Of a DNA stretch of 64,000 nucleotides, positions 37,393 to 49,330 are shown in pieces. The notes beneath the pieces were generated by a model. That model made no database searches. It worked only from the letters and a program-made list of their open reading frames with translations, and had not been told where the DNA came from. Each line of letters opens with the position of its first letter. Position 1 is the stretch's first letter. The DNA comes from Erythroxylum novogranatense (lineage: Eukaryota; Streptophyta; Magnoliopsida; Malpighiales; Erythroxylaceae), in NCBI GenBank assembly GCA_029891385.1, contig CM057233.1, positions 29,804,540 through 29,868,539 of the forward strand, given 5' to 3'. The position numbers and the translations under genes were made by a program.

Positions 37393-38533
37393 ATGCCACC
37401 TCGTAGAAGGACACGAGGAGCTATGCAAGGGTCTGCTGCACCTGACTCTCCGACTAGGGAGGAGAGGACCGATGAGTCTGTAGCCCCAATGCATGTTGAG
37501 GCTTCTGTAGGGCTAGAGAGTGAGCCCATGCGTTCGCCGACTCAGGAATTGCCGATTCCGCCAGAGCAAGTGCCTCCTTTGGATCCGAGGATGTTTCAGG
37601 CCTTCGCTCAAGGGTTTGTTAAGGCTATGGGTCAGATGCCACAGCCTTCTGCTCCGGCCCCAGTGAAGAGGGGAAGACAGTTCGACAAGCTGAGAAAGTA
37701 TGGAGCAGTTGACTTCTTTGGGACAGCGGATCCTGAGGAAGCTGAGACATGGTTGCGGAGGACAGAACGGGTGCTGGATCAGATGGATTCCGAGGAGGAT
37801 GAGAGAGTCATCTATGCTGCTAGCTTGCTTCAGGGGGATGCACTTCACTGGTGGGAGACTGTACCAGGGAGTCAGATGAGGCCAGTAGGGTTGGCGTGGC
37901 AGGATTTTGTGGTTGCTTTCAGGAAAAAGTACCTATCAGAGGTATATATTCAACAGAAGCAGAGGGAGTTCCTCAGTTTGACTCAGAGGGATATGTCAAT
38001 GAACGAGTATGAGCGTCAGTTCACGCAGTTGGCGAGGTATGCCTCCGATCTGATGCTGAGCGAGGCTGCCAGATGTCGCAGGTTTGAGTCAGGTCTACAC
38101 CTGGCTATCAGGGAGAAGGTTATAGTGTAAAATTTCTGTGATTTCCAGCAGCTGGTTGAGGCAGCTCTGAGGGTTGAGAATATAGAGAATATCAAGAGTG
38201 CTGTGAACAAGAAAAGAAAGGGCAGAGATCAGTCCAGGAGAGGAGGTAGCACTAGTACTCCTATGCCAGACAGGAGTGCTAGGAGCTTCCCAGTTTATTC
38301 AGAGGAGAGGAGCAGTGGTGCTAGCCGACCGAGGCCGATGAGGACTTCTACTGTTTCTCACCAAGCTTCAACGGTGGGTGGCGGTAGAAGAGGAGAGGGA
38401 GATAGATCGTTCGTCCCGAAGTGTGAGCACTGCGGGAGAGCTCATAGAGGAGAGTGCTTCAGATTGACTGGAGCTTGTTTCAACTGTGGGGAGAAGGGAC
38501 ACATTGCCAGAGAGTGTCCTCAGCCTCCACGAT
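37393..38533 (+). pseudogene. Gypsy-D gag with one in-frame stop
   Basis: A Ty3/Gypsy chromovirus-type gag. The ATG at 37393 follows the PBS by about 160 bases. The retrotransposon-gag core is clear (FDKLRKYGAVDFFG, WLRRTERVLDQM, LLQGDALHWWETVPG, FRKKYLSEVYI, EYERQFTQLARYA). A TAA at 38128-38130 breaks the frame, but the same frame continues through VEAALRVENIENI to CEHCGRAHRGEC and CFNCGEKGHIAREC, two zinc-knuckle-like motifs. A single stop could be a real mutation or an assembly error. The protein would form the particle and bind RNA. Confidence 0.9.
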
Positions 38534-38830
38534 AGGAGAGAGGTCAGATGCCAGCTCCGAGGAGGACAAAGACCATAGGACAGAGGACTGTGATAGAAGT
38601 GGGCAGTTCTGACGTGGCTAAGAGGGTGAATTTTCCAGGGAGACCGAAAGGGCAGGCACCAGCTAGGGTGTTTGCGATGACTAGAGAGGATGCAGAGACC
38701 GCTCCTGATGTAGTCACTGGTACGGTTCAGTTATTTTCTGATGATGTGATAGTGTTGATTGATCCAGGTTCTACTCACTATGTTATTTCCATAGTGCTGA
38801 GGACTTCTACTTGTCAATGTTATTTCCATA
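38534..38830 (+). pseudogene. Gypsy-D protease start, truncated
   Basis: Continues the gag frame after a stop: VFAMTREDAETAPDVVTG then LIDPGSTHYVIS, the position of the retropepsin active site, with DPG in place of the usual D(S/T)G. The similarity ends at about 38800-38830, where sequence switches to LTR-A in the opposite orientation. RT, integrase and the 3' LTR of this element are missing. Confidence 0.8.
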
Positions 38831-40122
38831 ATTGGAATCCTACAAGTTTCAATTCGAACCTTCATTCTTTACCTCAATATGTCGACCTCTTTCTCTAGCT
38901 CATAACGAATCAAGAATCACCTCAATTGAGGGTCTACACCATAAGTTATGCCTAAAAACTAAAACACTCTTTCAGAAAATTGTCCCTCGCCGCGACCAAA
39001 GACTCCTCGCAGCGGTGTAAAAAGGGTCGCTCGCCGCGACGTGGAAATCGCTCGCCGCGGCGAACACCTACCTTTGGCTCGTCGCGACGCCTGAGAAAGA
39101 ACTCGTCGCGGCGTACAATTACACGCTCGTCGCGACGTCCAGCCGTGCTCACCGCGGCGAGTAACTATTTACTCGTTGCGACGAGGCCCTCAGCGCACGT
39201 CGCGACGTGCGAAGCTCCGATGGTCTTCTCCGACGCATTTCTTTCCATTCTCTCACTAAAACCAGTCCCCACCCACTCTCAGCTACCTAATCACACAATA
39301 AATGCCATAAATGCGTCAAACAACATTAAATAACAACATTAAAACCATTAAACTTACCGATCGAACCTCAAATCTTTAAACCTTCGAAAATCTCTTCCAA
39401 GCTTTAACACTCACGGTTATCACCCAAAACCAAATAAAACAACATCTTCCACAAGGATTAAACTAGGATTTACACAAGGGGAAGGAAACAAGCAAGAATC
39501 TCATAAGTGGGGGTTGAAAACGTCGAAGGGAGAGGAGGAAGAAGAAGCCCTAGGTTTTTCAAGGTTTGACAAAGGGAAATTTAAACTTAGGGCATTTTAA
39601 AGGGTTGATTTCAACCTATAGCTCATAGTCTCCAAATTATATTAATTTCAGTCTCTGAATTTCAATGGATCAATATTCTCCTTCCTAAAATCATAAATCT
39701 AATTTTCCATCGCCATTAGACAGTTATTTCAGTACCATCCAATTAACCAGTCTGTCACTCGAAAAAATCTCGGTCCAGACATAACTCCCAAATTTTTTTT
39801 TCCAGAAAATTCCTATGGGTCACTATTAACTGCCAATACTCTTAAAACATTCTAACTCAACTAATCAAACCCAATTATTCTCAGATTTTCAATAAATCAT
39901 AATCTAACATAATTATCTCACAAATTCACAAACCAATTCAGGTTCACAATTAAAGGCCGAAAAATTCTATGAATGCATGTACCTAAATATGCATGTGCAA
40001 AATGATTTTATTCCTCCAATATTAGAGGCCAGAAAAATGCTCAATCAGTAATTATGCAGTATGAAATCCTAACCCGTCTCAAATTACCAAAATAACCCTC
40101 CCATCGGTGATGGGATGTTACA
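38831..40122 (-). repeat. Gypsy-A 3' LTR, truncated
   Basis: In plus orientation it ends GGGATGTTACA at 40122 next to a polypurine tract. It aligns with the first ~1.3 kb (its own sense) of the solo LTR at 30134, including the GC cluster 38990-39220 and the block near 38905-38945 (cacctcaattgagg). The rest of the LTR is lost at ~38830 at the junction with Gypsy-D. Confidence 0.85.
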
Positions 40123-40840
40123 ATTCTCCCCTCCTAATAAAAATTTCGTCCCGAAATTTCATACCTGACAGATCAAATAGATGAGGATATTGACTCCTCA
40201 TATGCTCCTGAGTCTCCCAAGTTGCTTCCTCAGATGAGTGATTCTTCCATATGACCTTCACCAATGGAATAACCCTGCTCCTCAACTGTTTAACCTGAGA
40301 CCCCACAATCTGAATCGGCTCCTGAATATAACTCAAATCACTAGCCACCTCAATCTCCTGAGCTGGAATCACATGTGTCGGGTCTGAACGATACCGTCGG
40401 AGCATACTCACATGAAAGACATCATGCAACTGAGACATCTCACTCGGCAATGCTAATCGGTAAGCCAACGGTCCAATCCTCTCTAGGATCTCATAAGGAC
40501 CAATATACCGAGGGCTCAACTTGCCCTTCCGGCCAAATCTCAGAACTCCTTTCCATGGAGACACTCAGAGGAACACTCTATCTCCTACACTGTACTCCAT
40601 CTCTCTCCGATGCTGATCCACAAAACTCTTTTGTTTATCTTGAGACGCCTTAATGCGACTCCTAATCAATTTCACCTTATCCATGGTATCCTGAATCAGC
40701 TCGAGACCCTCTAGCATCCTTATACCCTCTTCATCCCAATAAAGAGACGATCTACACTGTCGCCCATACAAAGCCTCATACGGTGCCATCCCAATGCTAC
40801 TCTGGTACTGATTATTATACGCGAACTCAATCAGAGCCAA
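40118..40840 (-). pseudogene. Gypsy-A integrase C-terminal part with chromodomain-like tail
   Basis: The frame at 40565-40840 holds the end of the integrase catalytic core (ALIEFAYNNQYQSSIGMAPYEALYGR) and the GDRVFL block. After a stop, 40118-40564 continues with KLSPRYIGPYEILERIG, LHDVFHVSMLRRY, and a tail EPIQIVGSQVKQLRSR...VIWKNHSSEEATWE, the degenerate chromodomain typical of Tekay-type chromoviruses. It ends KFRDEIFIRRGEL with the stop in the first bases of the LTR. The chromodomain would guide insertion into heterochromatin. Confidence 0.85.
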
Positions 40841-41647
40841 ATACTGATCCCATGCTCATCTGAACTCCAATACACAAGCTCGTAACATATCCTCAACAGT
40901 CTTAATCGTCCTCTCACTCTGCCCATCTGTTTGAGGATGAAAAGCTGTACTAAAATTCAGTCTAGTACCCATAGCAGTCTGCAGACTCTTTCAGAATTTC
41001 GAAGTAAATCTGGGATCTTGGTCTGAGACTATAGACACTGGGACCCCATGCAGTCTCACAATCTCTGCCACATACTTCTGGGCCAACTGATCGAGAGTAT
41101 TGTTCTCTCTCACTAGCAAGAAGTGAGTCGATTTAGTCAACCGGTCCACTATGACCCAGATCGCATCGTGCTGCCTCGACGTCCTAGGCAATCCCATAAT
41201 AAAATCCATCGTAATTCGTTCCCATTTCCACTCTAAAATGGGCAACGAATGCAGTTTTCCCACTGGAGCCTGGTGTTCAGCCTTAACCTGTTGGCACGTC
41301 AAACATCGAGAAACAAACTCTGTCACCTGCCTCTTCATGCCGGGCCACCAGAAATGCAACTTAAGAGTATTATACATCTTAGTAGTACCAGGATGCATAG
41401 CATAGGCGGCCACATGCGCCTCCTCCAGAATCTCACACCTCAAATCATCCACATCGGGCACACACAGTCTCTGACCCATCCAAAGAGTCCCATCTCTCAA
41501 CTTAAAATCAGAATCCCGATCAGATATTGCTCTGTCAATCAACCTCACCAATACAGGATCCTGGTCCTGAACTCGCCTGATCCTGTCATGCAACATCGGC
41601 CTCAGCCTCAGAGTAGCTATCAGAGCCCCATCTTGATCCAAATCCAT
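40841..41647 (-). pseudogene. Gypsy-A integrase core
   Basis: The zinc-binding HHCC domain is seen as HVAAYAMHPGTTKMY...CLTCQQVKAEHQ, followed by the catalytic core with TMDFIMGLP (first Asp) and IVSDQDPRFTSKF (second Asp), then [12 protein letters not shown] with the Glu region at ~40900-40990 after a stop. The order and spacing are those of Ty3/Gypsy integrase, which inserts the cDNA copy into the genome. At least two stops interrupt it. Confidence 0.85.
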
Positions 41648-42890
41648 CTACACATTCAGAGCTCTCAACTGAATCAAGCTAGGCAATCTCCCAATCTGAA
41701 TCTGAGCTGCACTGATCTGAGATCTCCTACTCAAAGCATCAGCTACCACATTGGCCTTCCCTGGATGATACTCAATTGTGCAATCATAATCCTTAAGCAG
41801 CTCTATCCATCTCCTCTGTCTCAGATTCAGCTCTCTCTGACTCAGCAAATACCTCAAACTCTTGTGATCAGTGAAAATCTGGAACGTCTCCCCATATAAA
41901 TAATGTCTTCAGATCTTCAGAGCAAATACTACTGCAGCTAACTCCAAATCATGCACAGGATAATTCACCTCGTGAGACCTCAACTATCTCGAGGCATAAG
42001 CAATCACTCTCCCATACTGCATCAATACGCAACCCAATCCCTGATGCGAAGCATCACTATATACCACATAACCTCCAGTCCCAGATGGAATACCCAACAC
42101 CGGTGCAGAAGTCAACCGATGTTTCATCTCCTCAAAGCTCTCCTGGCAGTCCTCAGTCCATCTGAACGGTACATCCTTCCTCAGAAGTTTTGTCAGAGGG
42201 GCTGAGATCAGCGAGAACCCCTCGACAAACCTCCGGTAATAACCGGCCAATCCTAGGAAACTCTAAATCTCTGACACATTCCTAGGAGACTCCCAATGCA
42301 ACACTACCTTGACCTTACGCGGATTCACCTGAATACCCTCACCAGTCACAATGTGCCCCAGAAACACTACCTCATCTAGCCAAAATCTCCCTCATGGTCT
42401 GTAACACTACCTTACGCGGATTCACCTGAATACCCTCACCAGTCACAATGTGCCCCAGAAACACTACCTCATCTACCTCATCTCCCTCATGGTCTGTAAC
42501 ACAATCCTCAAATGCTCAGTGTGCTCCTGTCTACTCCTCGAATACACTAATATATCATCAATAAACACTATCACAAACTGATCTAGGTAGGGCTGAAAAA
42601 CCTTATTCATCAAAGCCATGAAAGCTGCCGAGGTATTAGTCAACCCAAACGGCATCACTAAGAACTCGAAATGCCAATACCTGCTCCTAAAGGCACTCTT
42701 AGGCACGTCGGCCTCTGCTATCCTCAACTGATAATACCCAGATCACAGATCCAACTTAGTAAACACCTGAGCCCCCTGCAACTAATCAAACAGATCATCA
42801 ATCCTAAGCATTAGATACTTGTTCTTCCCTGTCACCCGATTCAACTGCCTATAATCGATGCACAGCCTCAAAGTCCCATCCTTCTTCTTC
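41648..42890 (-). pseudogene. Gypsy-A reverse transcriptase and RNase H
   Basis: RT is marked by [13 protein letters not shown] and the catalytic FIDDILVYS at 42473-42727. RNase H follows: GYYRRFVEGFS, YSDASHQGLGCVLMQ (41984-42250), [10 protein letters not shown] and the [15 protein letters not shown] block (41648-41857). Several stops break the frame. A ~97-bp tandem duplication (42314-42500) lies between the RT catalytic block and the thumb region and shifts the frame. Confidence 0.9.
42314..42500. repeat. ~97-bp tandem duplication inside Gypsy-A RT
   Basis: The stretch from cttacgcggattcacc through ctcatggtctgtaac occurs twice in a row, with small differences near the end of each unit. 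It is not part of the normal RT reading frame. Confidence 0.85.
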
Positions 42891-43761
42891 ACAAACAGTC
42901 TGGAGCTCCCCACGGTGAAACACTAGGTCTGATAAATCCTTTATCCAGAAGCTCCTGCAATTGAGCCTTAAGCTCCCTCAGTTCCACCGATGCCATCCTA
43001 TATGGAGGTATAGATATAGGAGCGGTACTTGGAACGAGGTCAATCGAGAACTCCGTCTCCCGATCCGGCGGTAAACCCGGTAACTCCTCGGGAAACACAT
43101 CTGAAAATTCCCTTATCACGGGAATATCCTGCAACCTCTGCTCAACTCTAACATCGATGACGTGGGCCAGATAGGCCTCACATCCTCCCTGCATCAACCT
43201 CAAGGCACTCAGAAAAGAAATCATCCTGGCTGGCACTGCCTGATTAACACCTCGAAACACTGCTCTAGGCTGACCAGGAGACTCCAAAGCGACCTCCTTG
43301 GTATAGCAGTCCATGAAGGCCCTATGAGCAGTCAACCAATCCATCCCCAAAATTACGTCTATCTCTCTCAGAGGCAGTACAATCAAGTCGGCACTCAAAA
43401 CCGCTCGATCAATCTGAATCGGGCACCCCTAACAGATCTCTCCCAAAACAGTCGTACTACCTAGAGGGGTACTCACCTCTAGCCCATACTGTAATCTCTC
43501 CCTATCCCTATGCAGTCTACATGCCAAATGCGGTGTAATAAAAGAATGAGTGGATCCATGATCCAACAATGCATATGCTTCAAAGCCAGAAATCAGAAGC
43601 ATACCCGCAACAACATCTGGGGAATCCTGAGCCTCCTGCCGAGTCATGGAATAGACTACAGCACAGGGACCGCGGTCTCCGCTCGATCCCTCGTCCTCAT
43701 AACATCCTCGGCTCACCGCCTCGGGCTCTGCCTTTGCCTCTGCCCCTAAATCCGGATCCAC
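42889..43761 (-). pseudogene. Gypsy-A protease and start of RT
   Basis: The frame at 43429-43761 contains VVYSMTRQEAQDSPDVVAG and ALLDHGSTHSFITPHLA, the retropepsin active-site region with DHG instead of D(S/T)G. After one stop, 42889-43398 continues with LPLREIDVILGMDWL, the second protease block, then EFSDVFPEELPGLPP and SVSPWGAP, the start of RT. The protease would cut the polyprotein. The changed active site suggests it is inactive, unless the base is an assembly error. Confidence 0.85.
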
Positions 43762-43771
43762 CTCCTCGACT

Positions 43772-44760
43772 CTACTGTACTGTGGTATTACTGCCTGAAC
43801 GTCCGGTCATAGTGGACTGGGCTCCCACAGTGTCTAGACAGTTCCTGATCTGGTGCTCCATGGAGCCGCACCTGAGACAAGCTCCGGTAAATCTCCAGCA
43901 CTCTCCACTATGTCTCCTCTCACAATACTCACACAACGGAAGAATCTGGCCTGAACCTCTACCACCGCCACTACCACTACCAGTCTGAACGAATCTCCCT
44001 CTCTGCCCAAATCCAGACTGTCTAGCTCCTCCAGATGACCTGAAGGCCCTGCTCTGGCGCTTTCCATATCCCCTACTAGAAGTGCCCAGACTATCACTCA
44101 ACCTCTTGCCCTGGGCCTCGACTGACTCACTGGTCTGTCTCAAGAATGCTCAACTCGAATAAAGAAGCAGCCTCACTCCATAAAGGTGCCCATATCGGAT
44201 GTGGCTAATCTGGTGCGAATCTCCAAATTGAGGCCATTCTCAAACCTCCGGCACCGATTAGCCTCAGTAGCAATCAGGGCAGTAGCATATCCCATGAGCT
44301 CATTAAATCTCACCTCGTACTCAGCTACAGTCATCCTACCCTGTCTCAATTCCAGAAATTCCTGCATCTTCATTTCCATATAAACTTTGGGCATATAGTT
44401 GTCTCTAAATGCCCTCAATAAATCATCCCAAGTTAGAGTACAGGGTCTGGTGGTACTGCCTGGCACAGTCTTCCACCACTGATATGTTGGACCTTGCAGA
44501 AGAGAGACTGCGTAATCGAAACGCTCATCAGAGTCGCAGTCCATCTAATCGAGGAGTCTCTCAGTTCTCTCCAGCCTCTGCGGGGTCGGTGCTGCCATAA
44601 AAATCTACAGCTCCTTGTTTGCGCAATTTATCGTACCTCCGCTCCTGTCTCGCGGAAACCCTAGGAGGCAAGTCCTCGGAATGAGGTACCGGTGACTCCT
44701 TACTCGCTCAGCTGGCTGATCAACTTGATCTCCAAGAACTGATGACCTATAACAAACAGG
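43772..44760 (-). pseudogene. Gypsy-A gag, broken
   Basis: Homologous to the Gypsy-D gag: YDKLRKQGAVDFYG near 44610-44635, LLQGPTYQWWKTVPG, FRDNYMPKVYMEMK and EYEVRFNELMGYA at 44173-44544, then a Ser/Gly/Arg-rich linker and two zinc-knuckle-like motifs, CEYCERRHSGEC and CLRCGSMEHQIRNC, at 43772-44143. Frames change at ~44545-44600 and ~44150, so it is not translatable as assembled. Confidence 0.85.
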
Positions 44761-44835
44761 AATTTTGATCAATTTCTACTTTTCTCACTGTAATTCAAGC
44801 CTAAAATGCGCTATGCCCAAAAGATGCCAAACCAT

Positions 44836-44847
44836 GCTCTGATACCA
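44836..44847 (-). promoter_or_regulatory. Gypsy-A primer-binding site
   Basis: The minus strand reads TGGTATCAGAGC (continuing ATGG), an exact initiator tRNA-Met PBS core five bases inside the LTR edge at 44853. Confidence 0.9.
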
Positions 44848-44852
44848 CCTAA

Positions 44853-45339
44853 TGTAGCGCCCCCTTACCGTAGGGTACACCCCGGGACGCCCGTGGGTCG
44901 TTCCGATGTATATCCCACAATAAGGGTGCACTACCAACGATCAATTCTCAAGTCCACATGGCATCGATAATATAACTCCATAATATTCAAATCACTAAAT
45001 TTCGAAACCAAAATACTGTTCTCAATCCATTTCAAAACATCAACAGAAATATAGACAAATCTATCAGTTCCCTATAGTCTAAATACAATACTCCAAAAAG
45101 GAAACTGATACAAAAGTCTATACTAGGTCATCCACAAAAATCGTTCCAGCTGACCGACCTGTGTACCATGACTTCTCTTGCCAACGAGCTCACACGGCAG
45201 GAAAAATCTATCTCTGAAAATAGGGTTCTACTCTATCAATCCTGAAAAATAGATGTAATTTTGGGTGAGTTTGCGAACTCAATGAGAAACCATCATCGAT
45301 GGTTCACCCAATTCATGCGTTACGCCAATTGCGCACAGA
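44853..45339 (-). repeat. Gypsy-A 5' LTR, truncated
   Basis: Starts TGTAGCGCCCCC in plus orientation, the reverse complement of the LTR-A solo end. Only the sense-3' ~490 bases remain, including the hairpin pair at 45262-45308. At ~45339 it joins the truncated LTR of Element C with no target duplication, so a deletion joined them. Confidence 0.85.
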
Positions 45340-45709
45340 AAATAGCAGATTTATGGCTACGAAAAGCTCTCAACATAATCTACAAATTTCATGAAGATCA
45401 CTTCCTCAAAATCTGCCTAAATCAAAAGTCAACTCTTTACTCCAAAGGTCAAATTTCTTAATTCTCCAAAATATAACACTTTCACCAATCAATTCTTGCT
45501 TTTCAACTTCCATTTCAATCAACTAGTTCATTTTGACTTTCATAACTCATACAACTCTACTCGAATTTCAAAGTCATCAAAACCAATCACTTCATTTCTC
45601 ATCAATCTCCTTTAAGCACAATAACATCTATAACACAATTCATATCCGAAAACACTCATTTAATTGCATTTAATATTTCTAATTTCTATCGAAAGTTCGG
45701 GGTCCAACA
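45340..45709 (-). repeat. Element C 3' LTR, truncated (370 bp)
   Basis: Matches 50350-50723 with roughly a dozen mismatches by eye. Ends GGTCCAACA at 45709, followed by a polypurine tract (minus AGAGGGGGAGAAT). Only the outer U3 part remains. Confidence 0.85.
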
Positions 45710-46374
45710 ATTCTCCCCCTCTTAAAAGAATTTCGCCCTCGAAATTTCTACTAAGACATTATCAAGTAACACAATCTCTTAACTAATTTCTTTTGAAAAG
45801 AGCTTAATCAATCACTTTTCTTATCTAATATCCTCATAATACATATTCTCAATCTCTTCACAATTTCTTAATTCTTAAGTCACATAGCACCCATACCATA
45901 TCAGTACATATATTCCTATCATCAAGCTCATCTTTCAAGTATTTTGTTATTGCATCTCCTATATATTCGAAGTCAAATCATCCAAACTCATTATGAATTT
46001 CTAATCTTAAGTTCCATACACACAATCTTAAAATCAATCGTACTCTTGACACTTAAATCAAATAGTCACTGTAATTCCTCGAATAATTCTTGAACACTTA
46101 TTCACATCAATATCACACTCTCACTAATTCAATCATATAACTCATCACCTCAATCATACAATCATTTAGATTTGTCAAATAATTCATGAAAGACAAACAC
46201 ATCATGCTCACATTCCCACAAGATCAATCTTATCCTCACAAACTCTTATCCATTTCTTACTCATACACATACGCCCAAGTAAGATCATATTACTGGGCTC
46301 TGATACCATAAATGTTGAGACCGAAACCCAACTACTTAAACTTAACACTATCACTCTTGCTTTGATACCACAAC
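45710..46374 (-). mobile_element. Element C internal region, only 665 bp
   Basis: Lies between the truncated and full LTRs of Element C. It begins with a polypurine tract and a pol C-terminus-like relic (complement of gaatttcgccctcgaaattt, ~45725) and ends with two PBS-like motifs. No coding domain is present. Such a small interior between 4.35 kb LTRs indicates a heavily deleted, non-autonomous element. Confidence 0.75.
46297..46374 (-). promoter_or_regulatory. Duplicated PBS/LTR junction in Element C
   Basis: TGGTATCAGAGC on the minus strand (46297-46308) is followed by an LTR-edge-like tgttgagaccgaaaccc at 46313. A second PBS-like TGGTATCAAAGC (46359-46370) precedes the true LTR edge TGTTGGGACCCG at 46375. 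The ~62-base unit is therefore present twice. Confidence 0.7.
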
Positions 46375-48689
46375 TGTTGGGACCCGAACCCAGAGACCGA
46401 CGTCCCAACCCAAAAATGGAAGCCAAAACGAAACGAATCACAAAGAGGTGAAACGAATAAAACGATTGGTCACAAAGCGAAATAAATCATTAACGAATCG
46501 AAAGCCAACTTGGAAGCAAAGCATACAAACAAAGTCAAATCGAATTGGCTCGGAGACAAACCAAACAAACAATCCAATCGAATTGAAACACAAATTCCGA
46601 CATCCGCACAAATATCTTAGAAAAGCGTCAAAATGGTCGCGTTGGAAACCTTAGACTTAAACTGTCCAAAATCCAATATAAATTTTTCCTTTTCTTTTCT
46701 CTCTTTTCTCATTCCTCAATCCAAATACATTCACATACAATCGCACTATCCAATGTCCAATACCCATTCACATTTTTCCATAAACAAATCATGCTTATAT
46801 CTCAGTTGAACATACAAAAGTTATATAACATATCCATGTGCAATACCATAACTCAATAGCCTCATCCAACCCTCATAATTCAATTACGATTTATACACCA
46901 TTTCATAAATCAAACCTTTATACAAATCACAGTGGCATTTTCAAGCCTTATACATTACCCATAACCCTAAACCAAAGTACACAATACACAACGATTCTAG
47001 ACTTCTCAGCAACCATCTAACTTAACAATAATACAATATAAACACATGCAAACAGAAATCTTCATTTTCTTTCACCCGATCTTCTTCTCATCACCTGTGG
47101 ATGGGAATGAAGGGGGGATGAGCTTTACAGCCCGTGGGTAACAGTTTATAACAAATATATAAGAAAAATCCTTGAAATTCTTTTTCTTTTCTGGTCTTAG
47201 AAAACATTTCTTTGAATTTCGTAAAGCACATTTTCAAAAAGTTCCGTTCTTGCTGTAGTCAAATTCACAATTGCAAAATGTATGATTTTTAGGCTTTCAG
47301 CCATAAACCTATAGGTTGCAAAACATGAATGCATCAACTTGATAATTCATAAATGCAATGACAAATCACATATGCAATGCACACAATTGGCTCGAGCGTT
47401 CCATAAACACGACGGAAACCAAAGTTTACCGTAAACACGATGAGTCTATTTTTTGGATCTCGTAAGCCTCAAGCAGGCGGCCGGGAGAAAGCTAAAAGGG
47501 TCAATGTGCACGTGACTTAACGAAATAGGTTCTCTCTCGTCCAATCACAATCACATAATCATGCTTAAATCATTTTATCGAATGCTCTTTTCCGAATACA
47601 CAAAATGCCATGAAATCTTTCGAGGCATAACACAATGTATTTTGCAATTCATCAAAAGTTCATGTATTGAATCAATAATGATTTTTCAAATAATTCATAC
47701 AATGATGCAACATTTATGATGCAATTGAAATCAGAAAATCTTTTTATTTAAGGAAAGCAGTAGTAGCTTATAAATTCTATTATAAACAGGTACCCACCTC
47801 GATTTCCTGCTTGAAACTTGTCCAATGCTTCAATTTGGCCCTTGTTTCTTTCTTTCTTCCAATTGAAATTTCCCTAAACCATAATCATCCAAATTTAACA
47901 TCATAATTAGCATAATCCTCAAAATGAACTATAGGAAACCCATACTCATCATTTTCCCAAGCTATCTAAGGCAACAATTTCTAAAATCCCCAAATTCCAA
48001 AATTGACATAAACTAATTCACCCAAATTCAATATCATAAATCACAACATCTTCAAAATTGATATCATATTTCACCAATCCATAATATTTCCCAAGATTCT
48101 AAACCAATAATTTCTAAAAACCCCAAATTACAAAATCAGGCATAAACCCTAATTTCCAATTATCCAAAATTGATCCCATTAAAACATACAATCTCCATAA
48201 TTGACTTTAGAATTCACAAACCCATACCAATTCTAAGGTATCTAATCCAAAAACTCTCTAAAAGATCAAAGATCGAAAATCGACTCTTACCTTCATCTTC
48301 TCAAATTTTGGATTTTCTTAGTTCATGAAGGAGCTCTCTTAATTCTCCACCTTTTCTCTCTTGAAACAACGTTTAAAATCTCTCTTCAAGTGGTAGAGAA
48401 ATCGAGCCCTAGCTTTCTCCCCTTTTCTTTCTCCTTCTCCACCACCGAATGCTTCTCTCTTCTCCTTTCTCTTCTTATTTCTTTCCTTATTTTCTCTTAA
48501 GTGTCGTGGGTTGCCTCTTAAAATGGCAGCCCACTTGTTTTTATAGTGCCATGTCATTAAATGACTTAAAATTGACCCATTTGCCCTTACTCATAAGCCT
48601 AAAACTTAACTCTTTAAGTAAACTTCCAAAATTGCCCCTTCCTTTTTGCCTTAAAAACTTTAGAAAAATGTCCCTCTATGTCTTACGAA

Positions 48690-49330
48690 TCTATCGCTTC
48701 AAGAATCAGATCGTTTGGAGCTCTATAACTCAAGATATCTCCAAAATTCAGAAGTTTGTTCTTCAGACCCGAGGCTGAACACTACACCTAACTTCCGACC
48801 TGAATTTGAAAGTCTTATAGGCTAAATTATAGCTCGATGCCTTCATAACATTTGAAGCCCCATGTCTCTATTTTAATTATCAATAAGAATCAACTCAATC
48901 CGAGCTCTAACGACCTAGATATCTTCAAAATACTGAACACTGTTCAACCATTACAACACCGAGACTGAACACTACACCGAACTTCCGACCTGCATTTGGA
49001 AGTCTTAGAGGCTAAATTATAGCTCGACTCCTTCATAACATTTGTAACCCCATGTCTCTATTTTAATTAGAAACAATAATCAACTCAATCCGAGCTCTAG
49101 CGACCTAGATATCTTCAAAATACTGAACATTGTTCAGTCATTACAACACCGAGACTGAACACTACATCGAACTTCTGACCTACATTTGGAAGTCTTAGAG
49201 GATAAATTATAGCTCGGATCCTTCATAATATTTGTAGCCCCATGTCTCTATTTTAATTTTCAAAAAAAATCAGATCAATCGGAGCTCTACCGATCGAGAT
49301 ATCTCCAAAATACTGAACACTGTTAGGACC
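48690..49330. repeat. 190-bp tandem array in Element C LTR
   Basis: The block gaacactacaccgaacttccgacc recurs at 48777, 48967 and 49157, exactly 190 bases apart, within units that also contain gcccatgtctctattttaat and ccgagctctaacgacc. About 3.3 units are present. Confidence 0.9.

Larger units (their letters stand above)
38831..44852 (-). mobile_element. Gypsy-A, decayed chromovirus
   Basis: A minus-strand Ty3/Gypsy element with domain order gag-protease-RT-RNase H-integrase and a degenerate chromodomain-like tail, between a truncated 3' LTR (38831-40122) and the 5' LTR that starts at 44853. The tail and the long LTRs suggest the Tekay/Del lineage; lineage assignment is inference. At least ten frame breaks or stops are spread over pol and gag, so it is not autonomous as assembled. 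It belongs to the LTR-A family and shares its pol C-terminus and polypurine tract with the LARDs. Confidence 0.9.
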
